40,945 nucleotides of DNA from contig JAPOYS010000128.1 in NCBI GenBank assembly GCA_026706455.1, positions 10,721 to 51,665 on the forward strand, in the 5' to 3' direction. The DNA comes from Chloroflexota bacterium (lineage in GTDB: Bacteria; Chloroflexota; Anaerolineae; Aggregatilineales; Phototrophicaceae). Under the pieces are notes generated by a model. It was given only the letters and a program-made list of their open reading frames with translations. It made no database searches and had not been told where the DNA came from. Both the position numbers and the translations under genes were made by a program. This document shows positions 7,794 to 16,977 of the stretch, piece by piece (position 1 is the stretch's first letter; every line of letters begins with the position of its first letter).

Positions 7794-9556
7794 CCCGAGT
7801 TCTCGCCATGCAAGCGCCTACGCCGCGGCAATCGACGATCCAAGCCAGGCTGCCATTTGTGGCGCTCTTCCTGATACTGATGGCCGCCTATCTCGTCATT
7901 AATTTGGCGAATTTTCAGTTCTTCCCGCGGTCGGTGCGCCAGGAACTGGAGAAGATTGGCAGTTCAATCACCAATACGACGCTGCGCGTGCCAGCCGAGC
8001 GCGGCTTGATATTCGACCGCGATGGCGAGCCCCTCGCCTTCAACATCGTACAGTATCGGCTCGGCGTGAGCCCGGCGCTGGTGGCCGACGCCGACGGCCT
8101 TAGCAGCCAAGTGGCGGAAATCCTTGACATTGACGCATTTGAAGTGTATCGCAAGACCATCAGTGAAAACGTATGGGAATTCGTTGCCGGTCCGATTTCG
8201 GCCGAGCAAGGCGAGGCGATCGCCGCGCTGGACGAAATCGCTCTCGGGCTGGAAGAGATTCCCAAGCGCTTCTATCCTCAGGGGACGCTGGCAGCTCACG
8301 TAATCGGCATCGTGCTGGATGAGGGACTGGTAGGATCGCTGGGCGTGGAAGGCGCCTATAATGATACGCTGGCCGGGCGCGTGCTGGATCTGTCCGTCAG
8401 CAATGTTCCCTTTGATCTGCCGGAAGAGCGGCCCGCGGAGCAGCGGGGCCAGGACATCGTGCTGACGCTCGACCGCGATATTCAGTTTTGGGTCGAAAGC
8501 GAATTGCAAGCGGCTGTGGACGAATACCGCGCCTTTCGCGGCACAGTCATCGTAATGGATCCGCGAAATGGCGATGTCCTGGCGCTGGCAAATTACCCGA
8601 CCATGGATCCAAATTACTTTTTGGATGTCGAAGACCCCAGCCTGCTCGAGAACGCGGCCGTGCAGGAGACCTTTGAACCGGGCTCAATCCTGCAAGTGCT
8701 GACGGTTGCCGGCGCGCTGGAAGCGGGCATCATAACGCCATACTGGACCTATAACGACGACGGCAGCCTCGAGGTCGGCGGGCGCGAGATTTGGAACAGA
8801 CACTTCCGAGCGCAGGGCACGACAGACGCGGCGACGATATTGATCCGGTCGCTGAACGCGGGCGCGGCGACGGTCGGCTTGGAGATGGGAACGGAAGATT
8901 TCTATAGCACGATGCGCGCATTCGGATTGGGCCGGGCAACTGGCGTCGGGCTCTTCGCGGAAGACGCGGGGGAACTTAGAATTGAGGGCGATACGAATTG
9001 GAATGAAAGTTATCTTGGCTTCAATAGCTTTGGCCAGGATCTCAAGGTGACGACAATGCAGTTGATCACGGCTTTTGCCGCCATCGCCAATAACGGGATC
9101 ATGCGCCAGCCACGCATCGTAAAGCAGGTTATCAGCGAACAAGGCGCGGAAGACGCTCGCCCGACAACCGTTCGGCGCGTCGTATCGACGGAGACGGCCG
9201 CCATCGTGCGAGACATGATGCTGCGCGTCGTCCGCGAAGGGGCGCCGGGCGCCTTCATGCGCGGTTACTCCATCGCCGGCAAACCAGGCACGGCTTGGAT
9301 ATCGACCGCCGTCGGTCAGGAATATGGACCGCATTCATCGATTGTGACTTTCGCCGGTTTCCTGCCGGCTTACGATCCGGAAGTTGTGGTGTTGGTCAAG
9401 CTGGACCGGCCAAACGAGTATTACGGCTACAATGTCACGCCTCACGTTTTCAAGCGAATCGCCGACCGGCTCGTGATTCTGCTGGAGATTCCGAATGACG
9501 AAGTCCGCCGTCGCCTGGAGGCGGCCGCGACGGACATCGTCGTTGGGGGCGGCTAG
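7790..9556 (+). CDS. ftsI: FtsI/PBP2-type class B penicillin-binding protein with altered catalytic motifs
   Basis: A 588-aa protein with an N-terminal membrane anchor (about 22-44), a PBP dimerisation domain ('PAERGLIFDRDGEPLA' and on) and a transpeptidase-like domain. In this family Ser-x-x-Lys, Ser-x-Asn and Lys-Thr-Gly form the active site that cross-links septal peptidoglycan. Here the first motif reads EPGS-I-L-Q: Ser299 is kept but the lysine is Gln302. The second is intact (Ser354-Leu-Asn356). The third is Lys498-Pro-Gly instead of KTG. The codons are unambiguous (tca atc ctg caa; aaa cca ggc). The fold and position say FtsI; catalysis is doubtful and a structural role with FtsW is possible. 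Start: GTG overlapping the upstream stop, or ATG at 7808. Confidence 0.85.
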   Translation: MTRVLAMQAPTPRQSTIQARLPFVALFLILMAAYLVINLANFQFFPRSVRQELEKIGSSITNTTLRVPAERGLIFDRDGEPLAFNIVQYRLGVSPALVADADGLSSQVAEILDIDAFEVYRKTISENVWEFVAGPISAEQGEAIAALDEIALGLEEIPKRFYPQGTLAAHVIGIVLDEGLVGSLGVEGAYNDTLAGRVLDLSVSNVPFDLPEERPAEQRGQDIVLTLDRDIQFWVESELQAAVDEYRAFRGTVIVMDPRNGDVLALANYPTMDPNYFLDVEDPSLLENAAVQETFEPGSILQVLTVAGALEAGIITPYWTYNDDGSLEVGGREIWNRHFRAQGTTDAATILIRSLNAGAATVGLEMGTEDFYSTMRAFGLGRATGVGLFAEDAGELRIEGDTNWNESYLGFNSFGQDLKVTTMQLITAFAAIANNGIMRQPRIVKQVISEQGAEDARPTTVRRVVSTETAAIVRDMMLRVVREGAPGAFMRGYSIAGKPGTAWISTAVGQEYGPHSSIVTFAGFLPAYDPEVVVLVKLDRPNEYYGYNVTPHVFKRIADRLVILLEIPNDEVRRRLEAAATDIVVGGG

Positions 9557-9568
9557 GGTTCGCGCGGC

Positions 9569-10594
9569 ATGGAAGGTCAATTACCACTGGCGCTCAGTGT
9601 GGGCGGGGCGACCTTTTTGCTCGGCGTGATTTGGGGCGGTCCCTTCATCGCGATCTTGCATCACTTCAAGCTGGGCAAGCAAATCCGCGCCGAACTGATG
9701 GACAGCCATCACGTGGCCAAGATCGGCACGCCGACGATGGGCGGCGTCATGATTATCCTGCCTGCCATCGCCGTCACGCTCGCGCTGAACATCTCGCGCA
9801 TCGTCGAGGAAGGCGAGGGGCGCAGCATCCTCTTGCCGATTATTGTGCTGGTGGGCTTTTCGCTGCTTGGCTTGATTGACGATTGGGAAGGCATACAGAC
9901 ATCGCGCGGCAATGTTGGCGAGGGGCTTTCGGGCCGAGCCAAGTTCGCCTTTCAGATTCTGCTAGCCTTCTGCGCGTCAGCGGTCATTTCGTATTTTGAA
10001 TTCTCCTATGCGAACAGCCTGGAGCTCCCGTTGATAGACGTAGAGATTCCGCTGCACCCGGCGCTCTTCGTCACGACAAGCACCTTCATCATCGTCGCCA
10101 GTTCAAACGCGACCAATTTGACCGATGGCTTGGACGGGCTGGCCGGCATCATCACAGCCAGCGCTTTTGGCGCCTATGGCGTCATCGCCTTCCTGCAGGA
10201 TCAGATTTACATGGTGGAACTCTGTTTCGTCATCGTTGGCGCCTGCTTCGCCTTCCTCTGGTATAACGCGCATCCGGCGCAGCTTTTCATGGGTGATACG
10301 GGCTCGCTGGCTTTGGGCGCGACCCTTGGCACCGTCGCTGTGATGACGGGTCAATGGCTGCTGCTGCCGGTCATTGCCATCGTGCCCGTCATGGAAATCC
10401 TGAGCGTCATTCTGCAAGTGGCATCCGCAAAATTCAGTCGGCGCTTTTATGGCGTCGATATTCGGCCCTTCCGCCGCACGCCCATTCACCATCATTTTGA
10501 ACTTGGCGGCTGGAGCGAAACGCAGATTGTGCAGCGCTTCTGGTTGATCGGCATATTGAGCGCCTTTGTCGGCGTCGCGCTGGCGCTGTTGTGA
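9569..10594 (+). CDS. mraY: Phospho-N-acetylmuramoyl-pentapeptide transferase MraY
   Basis: Transfers phospho-MurNAc-pentapeptide to undecaprenyl phosphate on the inner membrane face, producing lipid I. At 341 aa with about ten hydrophobic segments it has normal size. Diagnostic motifs are 'KIGTPTMGG', the Asp pair in 'GLIDDWEG', 'NATNLTDGLDGLAG', 'FMGDTGSLALG' and the histidine motif 'RRTPIHHHFEL'. It follows the PBP gene by 12 bases and has no clear ribosome-binding site. In most clusters murE and murF sit directly ahead of mraY; both are absent here. A gap with palindromic repeats separates it from murD. Confidence 0.97.
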   Translation: MEGQLPLALSVGGATFLLGVIWGGPFIAILHHFKLGKQIRAELMDSHHVAKIGTPTMGGVMIILPAIAVTLALNISRIVEEGEGRSILLPIIVLVGFSLLGLIDDWEGIQTSRGNVGEGLSGRAKFAFQILLAFCASAVISYFEFSYANSLELPLIDVEIPLHPALFVTTSTFIIVASSNATNLTDGLDGLAGIITASAFGAYGVIAFLQDQIYMVELCFVIVGACFAFLWYNAHPAQLFMGDTGSLALGATLGTVAVMTGQWLLLPVIAIVPVMEILSVILQVASAKFSRRFYGVDIRPFRRTPIHHHFELGGWSETQIVQRFWLIGILSAFVGVALALL

Positions 10595-10651
10595 GTTTGG
10601 GCGGGCTGGTGATGGCCGGAAACCAAGCCCCGGCGGCCAATGGAGCGATAT

Positions 10652-10758
10652 GCGGGCGCGTTTCGTGAAACGCCCGCGTGATTGCAGGTCAGCCAGAGAG
10701 CGAGCCAAGACTCGCCCCTACAGCGCGCACTTGCGGGCGGGCGGCGCGCGTGCCGCCC
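10652..10758. repeat. Cluster of three GC-rich palindromes between mraY and murD
   Basis: Three stem-loops occur in a row: 10652-10678 (GCGGGCG/CGCCCGC arms with TTTC/GAAA inner stem and a 2-base bulge), about 10701-10715 (GCGAG/CTCGC, then CCCCTACA) and 10739-10758 (GGGCGGC/GCCGCCC, perfect 7 bp). The middle one shares the core GCGAGCCAAGRCTCGCCC with the repeat at 35810-35880. None has a T run. They fill most of the 263-base gap. Confidence 0.55.
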
Positions 10759-10803
10759 CATTAATTTCGCGCGCTGGCCTCATGTCGCAAATACCCATTG
10801 CAC

Positions 10804-10809
10804 TATAAT
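10804..10809 (+). promoter_or_regulatory. Candidate -10 box upstream of murD
   Basis: A perfect TATAAT 48 bases before the murD ATG, after the palindrome cluster. No clear -35 match is present at 16-18 bases. A TTGACA starts on the last base of this box (10809-10814) but has no good -10 partner. Together with the gap, this suggests that murD to murB can be transcribed separately from rsmH-mraY. Confidence 0.4.
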
Positions 10810-10857
10810 TGACATTGATTTCAAGGCTACGCGGAATCTAAGGACGGATATCGGCCT

Positions 10858-12267
10858 ATGGCTGGACTGGATGCCCTGGCCGGCAAGCGGGTCGTCGTCT
10901 TCGGTTTTGGGCGCCAGGGCCGGGCGCTGGCTCGCTGGTTGCCGACAGTGGGCGCCCAAGTCACGGTGACGGACAGCCGAAGCGCGAAAGAACTGAATCT
11001 GCGCCGGCGCGAGTTTCCGGGCGTTCGTTTCATTCTCGGCGGCCACCCGGCTGAGGTCTTGGACGGGGCGCGCTGCGTCTGCGTCTCCGGCGGCGTTCCC
11101 CTGGATTTGCCCGTGCTGGAGCGGGCGCGGAAACAGGGCATCGCCCTTAGCAATGACGCGCAGCTCTTTCTCGAGCGCTGTCCCGCGCCGGTCATCGGCA
11201 TCACCGGCAGCGCGGGCAAGACGACAACGACCGCCCTGGTCGCGCAGATTGTGGAATGCGCCGGTTACAAAGTTTGGCTCGGCGGCAACATCGGCAATCC
11301 GCTCATAAGCGATCTGCCGAAGATTGACGCGAATGACATCGTCGTCATGGAGCTTTCCAGCTTTCAGCTGGAGTTGATGAGCGCCAGCCCGAGAGTTGCG
11401 GCCCTCCTCAACCTGACGCCAAACCATCTCGATCGACACGGCACACTGGAGCGCTACGTTGCGGCCAAGGCAAATATATTGCTTCATCAGCGGGCGACCG
11501 ATGTGGCCGTCCTCGGCTGGGATGATAGCGGGAGCAGGGCGCTTGAGCCGATCGTTCAAGGCGAATTGCTGGCATTCAGCCGTTACGAGATGGTAGCCGA
11601 TGGCGCCTTCATGCTGGGGAGTCGCCTGCTCGTGGCCGGCTCGGCCAGCTACGACGCGAATCCGCACGTGGTTTGCGAGCGCGATGAGATCGGCTTGCGC
11701 GGCGATCACAATGTCGCGAATGTGCTGGCCGCCTGTGCGATAACCGGCGCCATGGGCTTGGCGATCGACCGGCCCGGCGTCGGTCCCGCAGTGATGCGCG
11801 AGGCGATTCGCGCCTTCAAGCCCGTTGAACACCGCATGGAAACCGTCCGTTCCCTTGCCAGTGTCACCTGGGTGAACGATAGTATCGCCACCGCGCCCGA
11901 ACGGCTGCTGGCAGCGCTGGCCAGTTATGACGAGCCGCTCGTCTTGTTGATCGGCGGCGCCGATAAGGACCTGCCCTGGGCGACCGCCATTCAGATCGCG
12001 CTGCGCAAGGCGCGTCATATCGTCGTCTTCGGCGAAGATGGCGATAAACAGGTTGCGACCAAGGTAATGAAGCTGCTGAGCAAGATGCGCGTCGGCGCCG
12101 ATCGGGTGTCGCGCGCGCAATCGCTGGCGGAGGCGGTAAACCGGGCAGCTGAGGTGGCGCAAGCCGGCGATGTCGTGCTTTTGTCCCCAGGCGGCACCAG
12201 CTACGACGCCTACGCGGACTTCGCCGAGCGCGGGGAGCACTTTCGTCAATTGGTATCTAAACTATAA
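10858..12267 (+). CDS. murD: UDP-N-acetylmuramoyl-L-alanine--D-glutamate ligase MurD
   Basis: ATP-dependent addition of D-glutamate to UDP-MurNAc-L-Ala in the cytosol. The 469-aa product has an N-terminal Rossmann-like UDP domain ('VVVFGFGRQGRALARWL'), the ATP-binding loop 'GSAGKTTTTALV', the Mur-ligase motif 'ELSSFQLE', 'NLTPNHLDRHGTLERYVAAKANIL' typical of MurD, and C-terminal 'EHRMETV', 'WVNDSIATAPE' and 'LIGGADKDL'. Thr-to-Asn or Ser changes around the loop are within the family. Its last codons contain a TATAAT (12263-12268), a possible internal promoter for ftsW. Confidence 0.97.
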   Translation: MAGLDALAGKRVVVFGFGRQGRALARWLPTVGAQVTVTDSRSAKELNLRRREFPGVRFILGGHPAEVLDGARCVCVSGGVPLDLPVLERARKQGIALSNDAQLFLERCPAPVIGITGSAGKTTTTALVAQIVECAGYKVWLGGNIGNPLISDLPKIDANDIVVMELSSFQLELMSASPRVAALLNLTPNHLDRHGTLERYVAAKANILLHQRATDVAVLGWDDSGSRALEPIVQGELLAFSRYEMVADGAFMLGSRLLVAGSASYDANPHVVCERDEIGLRGDHNVANVLAACAITGAMGLAIDRPGVGPAVMREAIRAFKPVEHRMETVRSLASVTWVNDSIATAPERLLAALASYDEPLVLLIGGADKDLPWATAIQIALRKARHIVVFGEDGDKQVATKVMKLLSKMRVGADRVSRAQSLAEAVNRAAEVAQAGDVVLLSPGGTSYDAYADFAERGEHFRQLVSKL

Positions 12268-12303
12268 TGAAGCCGGTGAGCATTTCGCCAGTAGAGGACT
12301 CGC

Positions 12304-13626
12304 ATGACTGAGCGAGCCATGTATGACGCCAGGCAAAGGCGAATCCGCCGCCGCATTCGTCGGGGAGCGGGTTTCGCAGCTGTCAACGATGAGGGGGGGC
12401 GCTCGCTCTCGTTTCAGAGGCGGCATTTGCTGGCGACGCTGGACAAGCCGCTGGCGGCTGTCGTCGTCCTGCTATTGGCCATCGGTTCCCTGATGGTATT
12501 TAGCGCGACCTGGGACTGGAGCAACAAGACCTACGGCAGCGCAACCGGATTCTTCTTCGAAGAGCACTTGCGAAATGTCGGATTGTCAGCGCTGGCGCTG
12601 GCGGTATTCGCCACCGTCGATTATCGCTTTTGGAAGCGATTCGCCTTCGGGCTGCTCCTGATAACGATCGTTCTGCTGCTGGCCGTACTCGAATTCGGCG
12701 AAGTGAGATTCGGCGCCCAGCGCTCCTTTGCCGATGGCCGCTTTCAGCCGGGTGAACTGGCGGAGTTCACCATCGTGCTTTATATGGCCGCCTGGCTCGG
12801 CTCGACGAAGACGCGGATTGACAGCGTCTTTCTCGGTCTGCTGCCCTTCCTGCTGGTGGTCGGCACGGTCAGTTTCTTGATCTTGGAGCAGCCGGATTTA
12901 AGTTCGGCCGCCATCGTAGCGCTTACAGCCAGCGTCATGTATTTGGTGGCGGGCGCCAATCTGTTCCAGATGGCTGCAGTGGGAGGCCTTGCCGGCGCGG
13001 TCGGCTTGGTCGTGATCGAGAGCTGGCCCTACGCCCAGCGCCGCATCGCCGATTTCCTGGCCGGCTTTAATGACGTCACGCTGTCAGATTATCACACGCT
13101 GCAAGCGATAACAGCTTTTTTGCGCGGCGGCTGGATCGGCGTAGGCATCGGCCATTCCGAGCAGAAGTTCGGCGCGCTGCCAGCGCCGCATACCGACAGC
13201 ATTTTTGCCATCATCGGCGAGGAACTGGGCGTCCTGGGCGCGGCGATCGTGGTGGCGCTTTACATTGTATTCGCCATCCGCGGCTTTCAGCTGGCGCGGC
13301 GAGCCAAAGACAATTTTGGTTCGCTGCTCTGCGTCGGCTTCACCGCCTGGGTGATCATTCAGGCGCTGCTCAACATCGCCGTCATGACAGGCGCGATTCC
13401 CTCAACCGGCGTGCCGCTTCCCTTCATCAGCTTTGGCGGCTCCTCCTTGATGGTCGTGATGATCGGCGTCGGTCTGATGTTAAGCGTCAATCGCGTGGCG
13501 ACTCGCCGAAAGTCGACATCTGAACGGAGAAGCGATATTGCGAGTTTTGATCGGAGCTGGCGGAACCGGCGGGCACGTTTATCCCGCGCTGGCGACCGCC
13601 CAAGCGCTGCTGCGGGACAGCAGTGA
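12304..13626 (+). CDS. ftsW: SEDS peptidoglycan polymerase FtsW
   Basis: Polytopic membrane glycosyltransferase that polymerises lipid II at the septum, normally together with a class B PBP. The 440-aa protein has a basic cytoplasmic N-terminus (about 1-45) and about ten membrane segments. SEDS hallmarks include 'QPDLSSA', 'ITAFLRGGWIGVGIG', the catalytic-loop 'PHTDSIFAIIGEELG' and 'GVPLPFISFGGSSL'. The Asp of HTD, which I take to match the catalytic Asp of RodA/FtsW, is kept, so polymerase activity is likely although the partner PBP is degenerate. The C-terminus is a hydrophilic tail that overlaps murG by 89 bases in another frame, an unusually long overlap. Confidence 0.94.
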   Translation: MTERAMYDARQRRIRRRIRRGAGFAAVNDEGGRSLSFQRRHLLATLDKPLAAVVVLLLAIGSLMVFSATWDWSNKTYGSATGFFFEEHLRNVGLSALALAVFATVDYRFWKRFAFGLLLITIVLLLAVLEFGEVRFGAQRSFADGRFQPGELAEFTIVLYMAAWLGSTKTRIDSVFLGLLPFLLVVGTVSFLILEQPDLSSAAIVALTASVMYLVAGANLFQMAAVGGLAGAVGLVVIESWPYAQRRIADFLAGFNDVTLSDYHTLQAITAFLRGGWIGVGIGHSEQKFGALPAPHTDSIFAIIGEELGVLGAAIVVALYIVFAIRGFQLARRAKDNFGSLLCVGFTAWVIIQALLNIAVMTGAIPSTGVPLPFISFGGSSLMVVMIGVGLMLSVNRVATRRKSTSERRSDIASFDRSWRNRRARLSRAGDRPSAAAGQQ

Positions 13627-14641
13627 GGCGCGCGAACTGTATTTCGTCGGCGCTGCCGGTGGCATGGAAGGCAAGCTGGTTCGGAACTCGGGGCTCGAAT
13701 TCGCCGGCTATCATGAAGTTTCGGCTGGTCCGCTGCACGGCGTCAATCTGCTGCGCGCCGCTGTCAGCCTCGTCCAGCTCAGCATCGGCACGGCGCAGGC
13801 GCTGGTCAAGCTAAGGCAGATACGTCCGCAGGTGATATTGCTTACCGGCGGCTGGGCAAACTTGCCGCTGGCTTTGGGCGCGCGCCTCCTAGGCATACCC
13901 AGCATCGTCTACTTGCCCGACATTGAACCGGGGCTTGCCATCAAACTCCTGAGCCGTTTCGCGGCGAAGGTCGCCATCAGCGTCGGGGCGTCGGCGCGCT
14001 ATTTTCCCGCCGGGAAGACGGTGGTCACCGGTTATCCGCTGCAAGAGAACCGACTGAGAGCCACGTGGGTGAAAGCGCTTGAACGCTTCAAGCTGGATTC
14101 GACGCGCAGGACGCTTCTGGTCTTCGGCGGCAGCCGCGGCGCGCGCAGCATTAATATCGCGCTGGGCGAGCATCTAGGGCGCTTGCTTGCGGATGGTCTT
14201 CAGATCCTGCACATCACCGGCGAGTTGGATTGGGCGCGCGCCCAGAGGCAGGCGGGCCGCTTGATAGACCATCCCGACTACCAGGTTTTTCCTTACCTGC
14301 ACGACGATATGGGCTTGGCATTCGCCGCCGCCGATTTAGTCCTCTGCCGCGCGGGCGCCAGCACCCTGGCGGAATTGCCGCTCTTCGGCCTGCCGGCGAT
14401 ACTCGCGCCCTACCCCTACGCCTGGCGCTATCAAAAGATCAACGCCGATTACCTGAGCGATCGGGGCGCGGCGATCCGGCTGAATGACGAAGACTTGCCA
14501 TCCAGATTGTATGATGAGATTGCTTATCTTATTCACGACGAAGCGCGTCTCAGAGAGATGAGCAGGCGCTCGCGCGCGCTGGCAAATACGGATGGCGCAT
14601 ACAACTTGGCGCGACTGCTGCTCGAGACAGCCAAAACCTGA
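13538..14641 (+). CDS. murG: UDP-N-acetylglucosamine--lipid I transferase MurG
   Basis: Adds GlcNAc to lipid I to make lipid II on the cytoplasmic face of the membrane. The 367-aa GT28 enzyme opens with the lipid-phosphate loop 'LIGAGGTGGHVYPALA', which fixes the start near 13538. Later motifs are 'GGWANLPLALGARLLGIPS', 'VVTGYPL', 'LLVFGGSRGARSIN' and 'LVLCRAGASTLAELPLFGLPAILAPYP'. The start codon is TTG, with GGAGA 7 bases upstream; it lies inside the end of ftsW. The loop in canonical MurG carries 'H' after GGTGG, as here. Confident call. Confidence 0.95.
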   Translation: MRVLIGAGGTGGHVYPALATAQALLRDSSEARELYFVGAAGGMEGKLVRNSGLEFAGYHEVSAGPLHGVNLLRAAVSLVQLSIGTAQALVKLRQIRPQVILLTGGWANLPLALGARLLGIPSIVYLPDIEPGLAIKLLSRFAAKVAISVGASARYFPAGKTVVTGYPLQENRLRATWVKALERFKLDSTRRTLLVFGGSRGARSINIALGEHLGRLLADGLQILHITGELDWARAQRQAGRLIDHPDYQVFPYLHDDMGLAFAAADLVLCRAGASTLAELPLFGLPAILAPYPYAWRYQKINADYLSDRGAAIRLNDEDLPSRLYDEIAYLIHDEARLREMSRRSRALANTDGAYNLARLLLETAKT

Positions 14642-14654
14642 ACGACTCAAGAAC

Positions 14655-16037
14655 ATGATACAACTGCGGCCGGGGCAACGCATTCACATGATCGGGATCG
14701 GCGGCGCCGGGCTTTCGGCAATCGCGCGCGTATTGCTGGATCGCGGCTTTACAGTTACCGGCTCGGATTTGAAGGCAAACGCGTTCACCGCCGCCCTCGC
14801 CGCCGATGGCGCGCGCATCGACATCGGCCATGAGGCGCGCTACGTTCAAGGCGCGGATATCGTGTTGGCGACCTCGGCCGCGTCAGCCGATCACGTTGAG
14901 ATTGCCGCGGCGCGGGCGCTGAACATCCCAGTCTTCAATCGAAGGGACTTCATCAGCGCGGTCTTGCGCGACACGGACACGATTGCCGTGGCCGGCGCGC
15001 ATGGCAAAACGACGACGACATCGATGATCATCCATATCTTGCGCTGCGCGGGGGAAGACCCGAGCTTCATCGTCGGCGGGGCGCTGGCGGGCTCGGGCGC
15101 GAATGCCGGCGTCGGCGCCGGTCCGTCTTTCGTCATCGAGGCTGACGAATACGACAATATGTTTCATGGACTTCAACCTGATCTCGCGGTCATCACCAAC
15201 ATCGAGCACGATCATCCCGACTTTTTCAAATCGCCGAGGCAACTGACGGAGGCCTTTCGAAGATTCGTCGATGGGATCAAGCCCGGGGGCGTTCTGGTCG
15301 TCTGCGCCGATGACGAAGGCGCGCTCGCGCTCGCGGCCGAATGGCGGGCGGAAGGCGGCCGCGTGACGACCTATGGCATCGCAAATTCGGCAGCCGATTG
15401 GCGGGCGCGGGACTTGAGGCACAGCGGAGACAAGTCAATCGCCAAAGTCGCCCGTGCTGGATTGCCGGACCTGGAGCTTAGACTCGGCCGACCCGGGGCG
15501 CATAATTTGCTGAACGCCTTGGCCGCGCTGATCGTAGCGAACAAACGTGGCCTGAGCCCAGAGAAAGGCGCCGCCGCCCTCGCCAGCTTCAAGGGGGCAG
15601 CGCGCCGCTTTGAGATACGCGGCGAGCGCGACGGGGTGATCGTGATTGACGATTACGCGCACCATCCGACGGAAATCCGCGTCAATATCGATGCGGCTCG
15701 GCAGCGCTATCCCGAGCGTCAAATCTGGGCGATCTGGCAGCCGCACACCTACTCGCGAGTTCAACAGTTTTGGGCGCAATTCGTCGACGCTTTGGCGGAC
15801 GCGGACGAGGTCCTGGTAACGCCGATATTCGCCGCGCGCGAGGCGCCGGTCGCCGGCATATCGAGCGCGGCAATGGCGCAAGCGATAGCGCGGCTGACGC
15901 CGGCCGCGTTCGCGCCCAGCTTTGATGAAGCCGTCGAGATGCTGCAGCGCCGCGCGCAGGCGCCCGCCGTCGCCTTGATATTCAGCGCGGGCGATGCCAA
16001 CCAAATTGCGGATCTGTATCTCGGCAGCGAGGCATGA
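14655..16037 (+). CDS. murC: UDP-N-acetylmuramate--L-alanine ligase MurC
   Basis: ATP-dependent attachment of L-alanine to UDP-MurNAc, the first amino-acid step of the peptide stem. The 460-aa protein has 'HMIGIGGAGLSAIARVLLDRG' type UDP binding at its start, the ATP loop 'GAHGKTTTTSMI', 'EADEYDNMF', 'NIEHDHPDFF' and 'IDDYAHHPTEI', all diagnostic for MurC. The frame is open upstream to 14592, but that would overlap murG; the ATG at 14655, 14 bases after the murG stop, gives the normal family N-terminus. No good ribosome-binding site is visible. It overlaps murB by 4 bases. Confidence 0.96.
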   Translation: MIQLRPGQRIHMIGIGGAGLSAIARVLLDRGFTVTGSDLKANAFTAALAADGARIDIGHEARYVQGADIVLATSAASADHVEIAAARALNIPVFNRRDFISAVLRDTDTIAVAGAHGKTTTTSMIIHILRCAGEDPSFIVGGALAGSGANAGVGAGPSFVIEADEYDNMFHGLQPDLAVITNIEHDHPDFFKSPRQLTEAFRRFVDGIKPGGVLVVCADDEGALALAAEWRAEGGRVTTYGIANSAADWRARDLRHSGDKSIAKVARAGLPDLELRLGRPGAHNLLNALAALIVANKRGLSPEKGAAALASFKGAARRFEIRGERDGVIVIDDYAHHPTEIRVNIDAARQRYPERQIWAIWQPHTYSRVQQFWAQFVDALADADEVLVTPIFAAREAPVAGISSAAMAQAIARLTPAAFAPSFDEAVEMLQRRAQAPAVALIFSAGDANQIADLYLGSEA

Positions 16038-16960
16038 GTCTCGATAGAACGCCGCATTCACCTTCGATCGAGAGCTTGCCCCGAGGACAAAGGCTGGCTC
16101 GATTCACGGCTGCGCGCCTCGGCGGTCCGGCCGATTACTTGTACATTGCGAAGGATCCAAGCTATCGCGACCTGATTCCACTTCTCAACCAAGCCTGGAC
16201 TCGCCAGTTGCCAGTAACCATCATCGGCGGCGGCGCCAATGTTCTGATCGCTGACGCCGGCCTCCGCGGCTTGACCGTCATCAACCGGGCGACGCGCATT
16301 GAGCTTGACGACCGCGGCGACATGGCGGAGATCGAAGTCAGCAGCGGCGCCAACTTAATCCGCCTGTCTCGCTATTGTGAGGAAAACTGCCTGACCGGCA
16401 TGGAGTGGGCGATCGCCGTGCCCGGCACGGTAGGCGGCGCGGTGGTCAACAATGCCGGCGCCCATGGCGGCGATATTGCCAGCGCGCTGACGCGGGCGCT
16501 TTTGGTTGATGCGATGGGCCGCGAACGCTGGTTCCGGGTCGCAGAAATGGAATACGCCTACCGTCATTCGCGGCTGAAGCAGCGCGCGGACAGGCGCTTC
16601 TTTATCAAGCGAGCGCGCTTCCGCTTGGAGCGCGACGAGCGGAAACGGATACAAGAGCGGATGAACGACAACAACGACTACCGACGCCGCACGCAGCCGC
16701 CGGGCGCCAGTCTTGGCAGCATCTTCAAGAATCCGCCGGGTGATTTTGCCGGACGGCTCATTGAAGCGGCCGGCTTAAAAGGCGCGCGAGCGGGCTCGGT
16801 AGAGGTATCGCCGATCCATGCCAACTTCTTCGTCAATACCAGCGCTGAGGCCAGCGCGCGCGACTATTACGAGCTCATCGGTCTGGTTCAAGAACGCGTG
16901 CGAGAAGCCTGCGGGGTTCAGCTTGAATTGGAGATTCAGACCCTGGGCGAATGGGACTGA
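16034..16960 (+). CDS. murB: UDP-N-acetylenolpyruvoylglucosamine reductase MurB
   Basis: FAD/NADPH-dependent reduction of UDP-GlcNAc-enolpyruvate to UDP-MurNAc. At 308 aa it is the short type II form. FAD-binding segments are '[11 protein letters not shown]', '[17 protein letters not shown]' and '[22 protein letters not shown]'. Catalytic-type residues are seen in 'YRHSRLK', the Ser in '[11 protein letters not shown]' and the C-terminal Glu in 'LELEIQTLG'. The ATG overlaps the murC stop (ATGA), so the two are coupled. The murC-murB pairing is common. Confidence 0.96.
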   Translation: MSLDRTPHSPSIESLPRGQRLARFTAARLGGPADYLYIAKDPSYRDLIPLLNQAWTRQLPVTIIGGGANVLIADAGLRGLTVINRATRIELDDRGDMAEIEVSSGANLIRLSRYCEENCLTGMEWAIAVPGTVGGAVVNNAGAHGGDIASALTRALLVDAMGRERWFRVAEMEYAYRHSRLKQRADRRFFIKRARFRLERDERKRIQERMNDNNDYRRRTQPPGASLGSIFKNPPGDFAGRLIEAAGLKGARAGSVEVSPIHANFFVNTSAEASARDYYELIGLVQERVREACGVQLELEIQTLGEWD

Positions 16961-16977
16961 TATTGCGCCCAAGGCGG

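Noticed and set aside
10780-12249. 489-codon minus-strand frame across murD
   Set aside because: Antisense to murD and covers its promoter; no recognisable domain.
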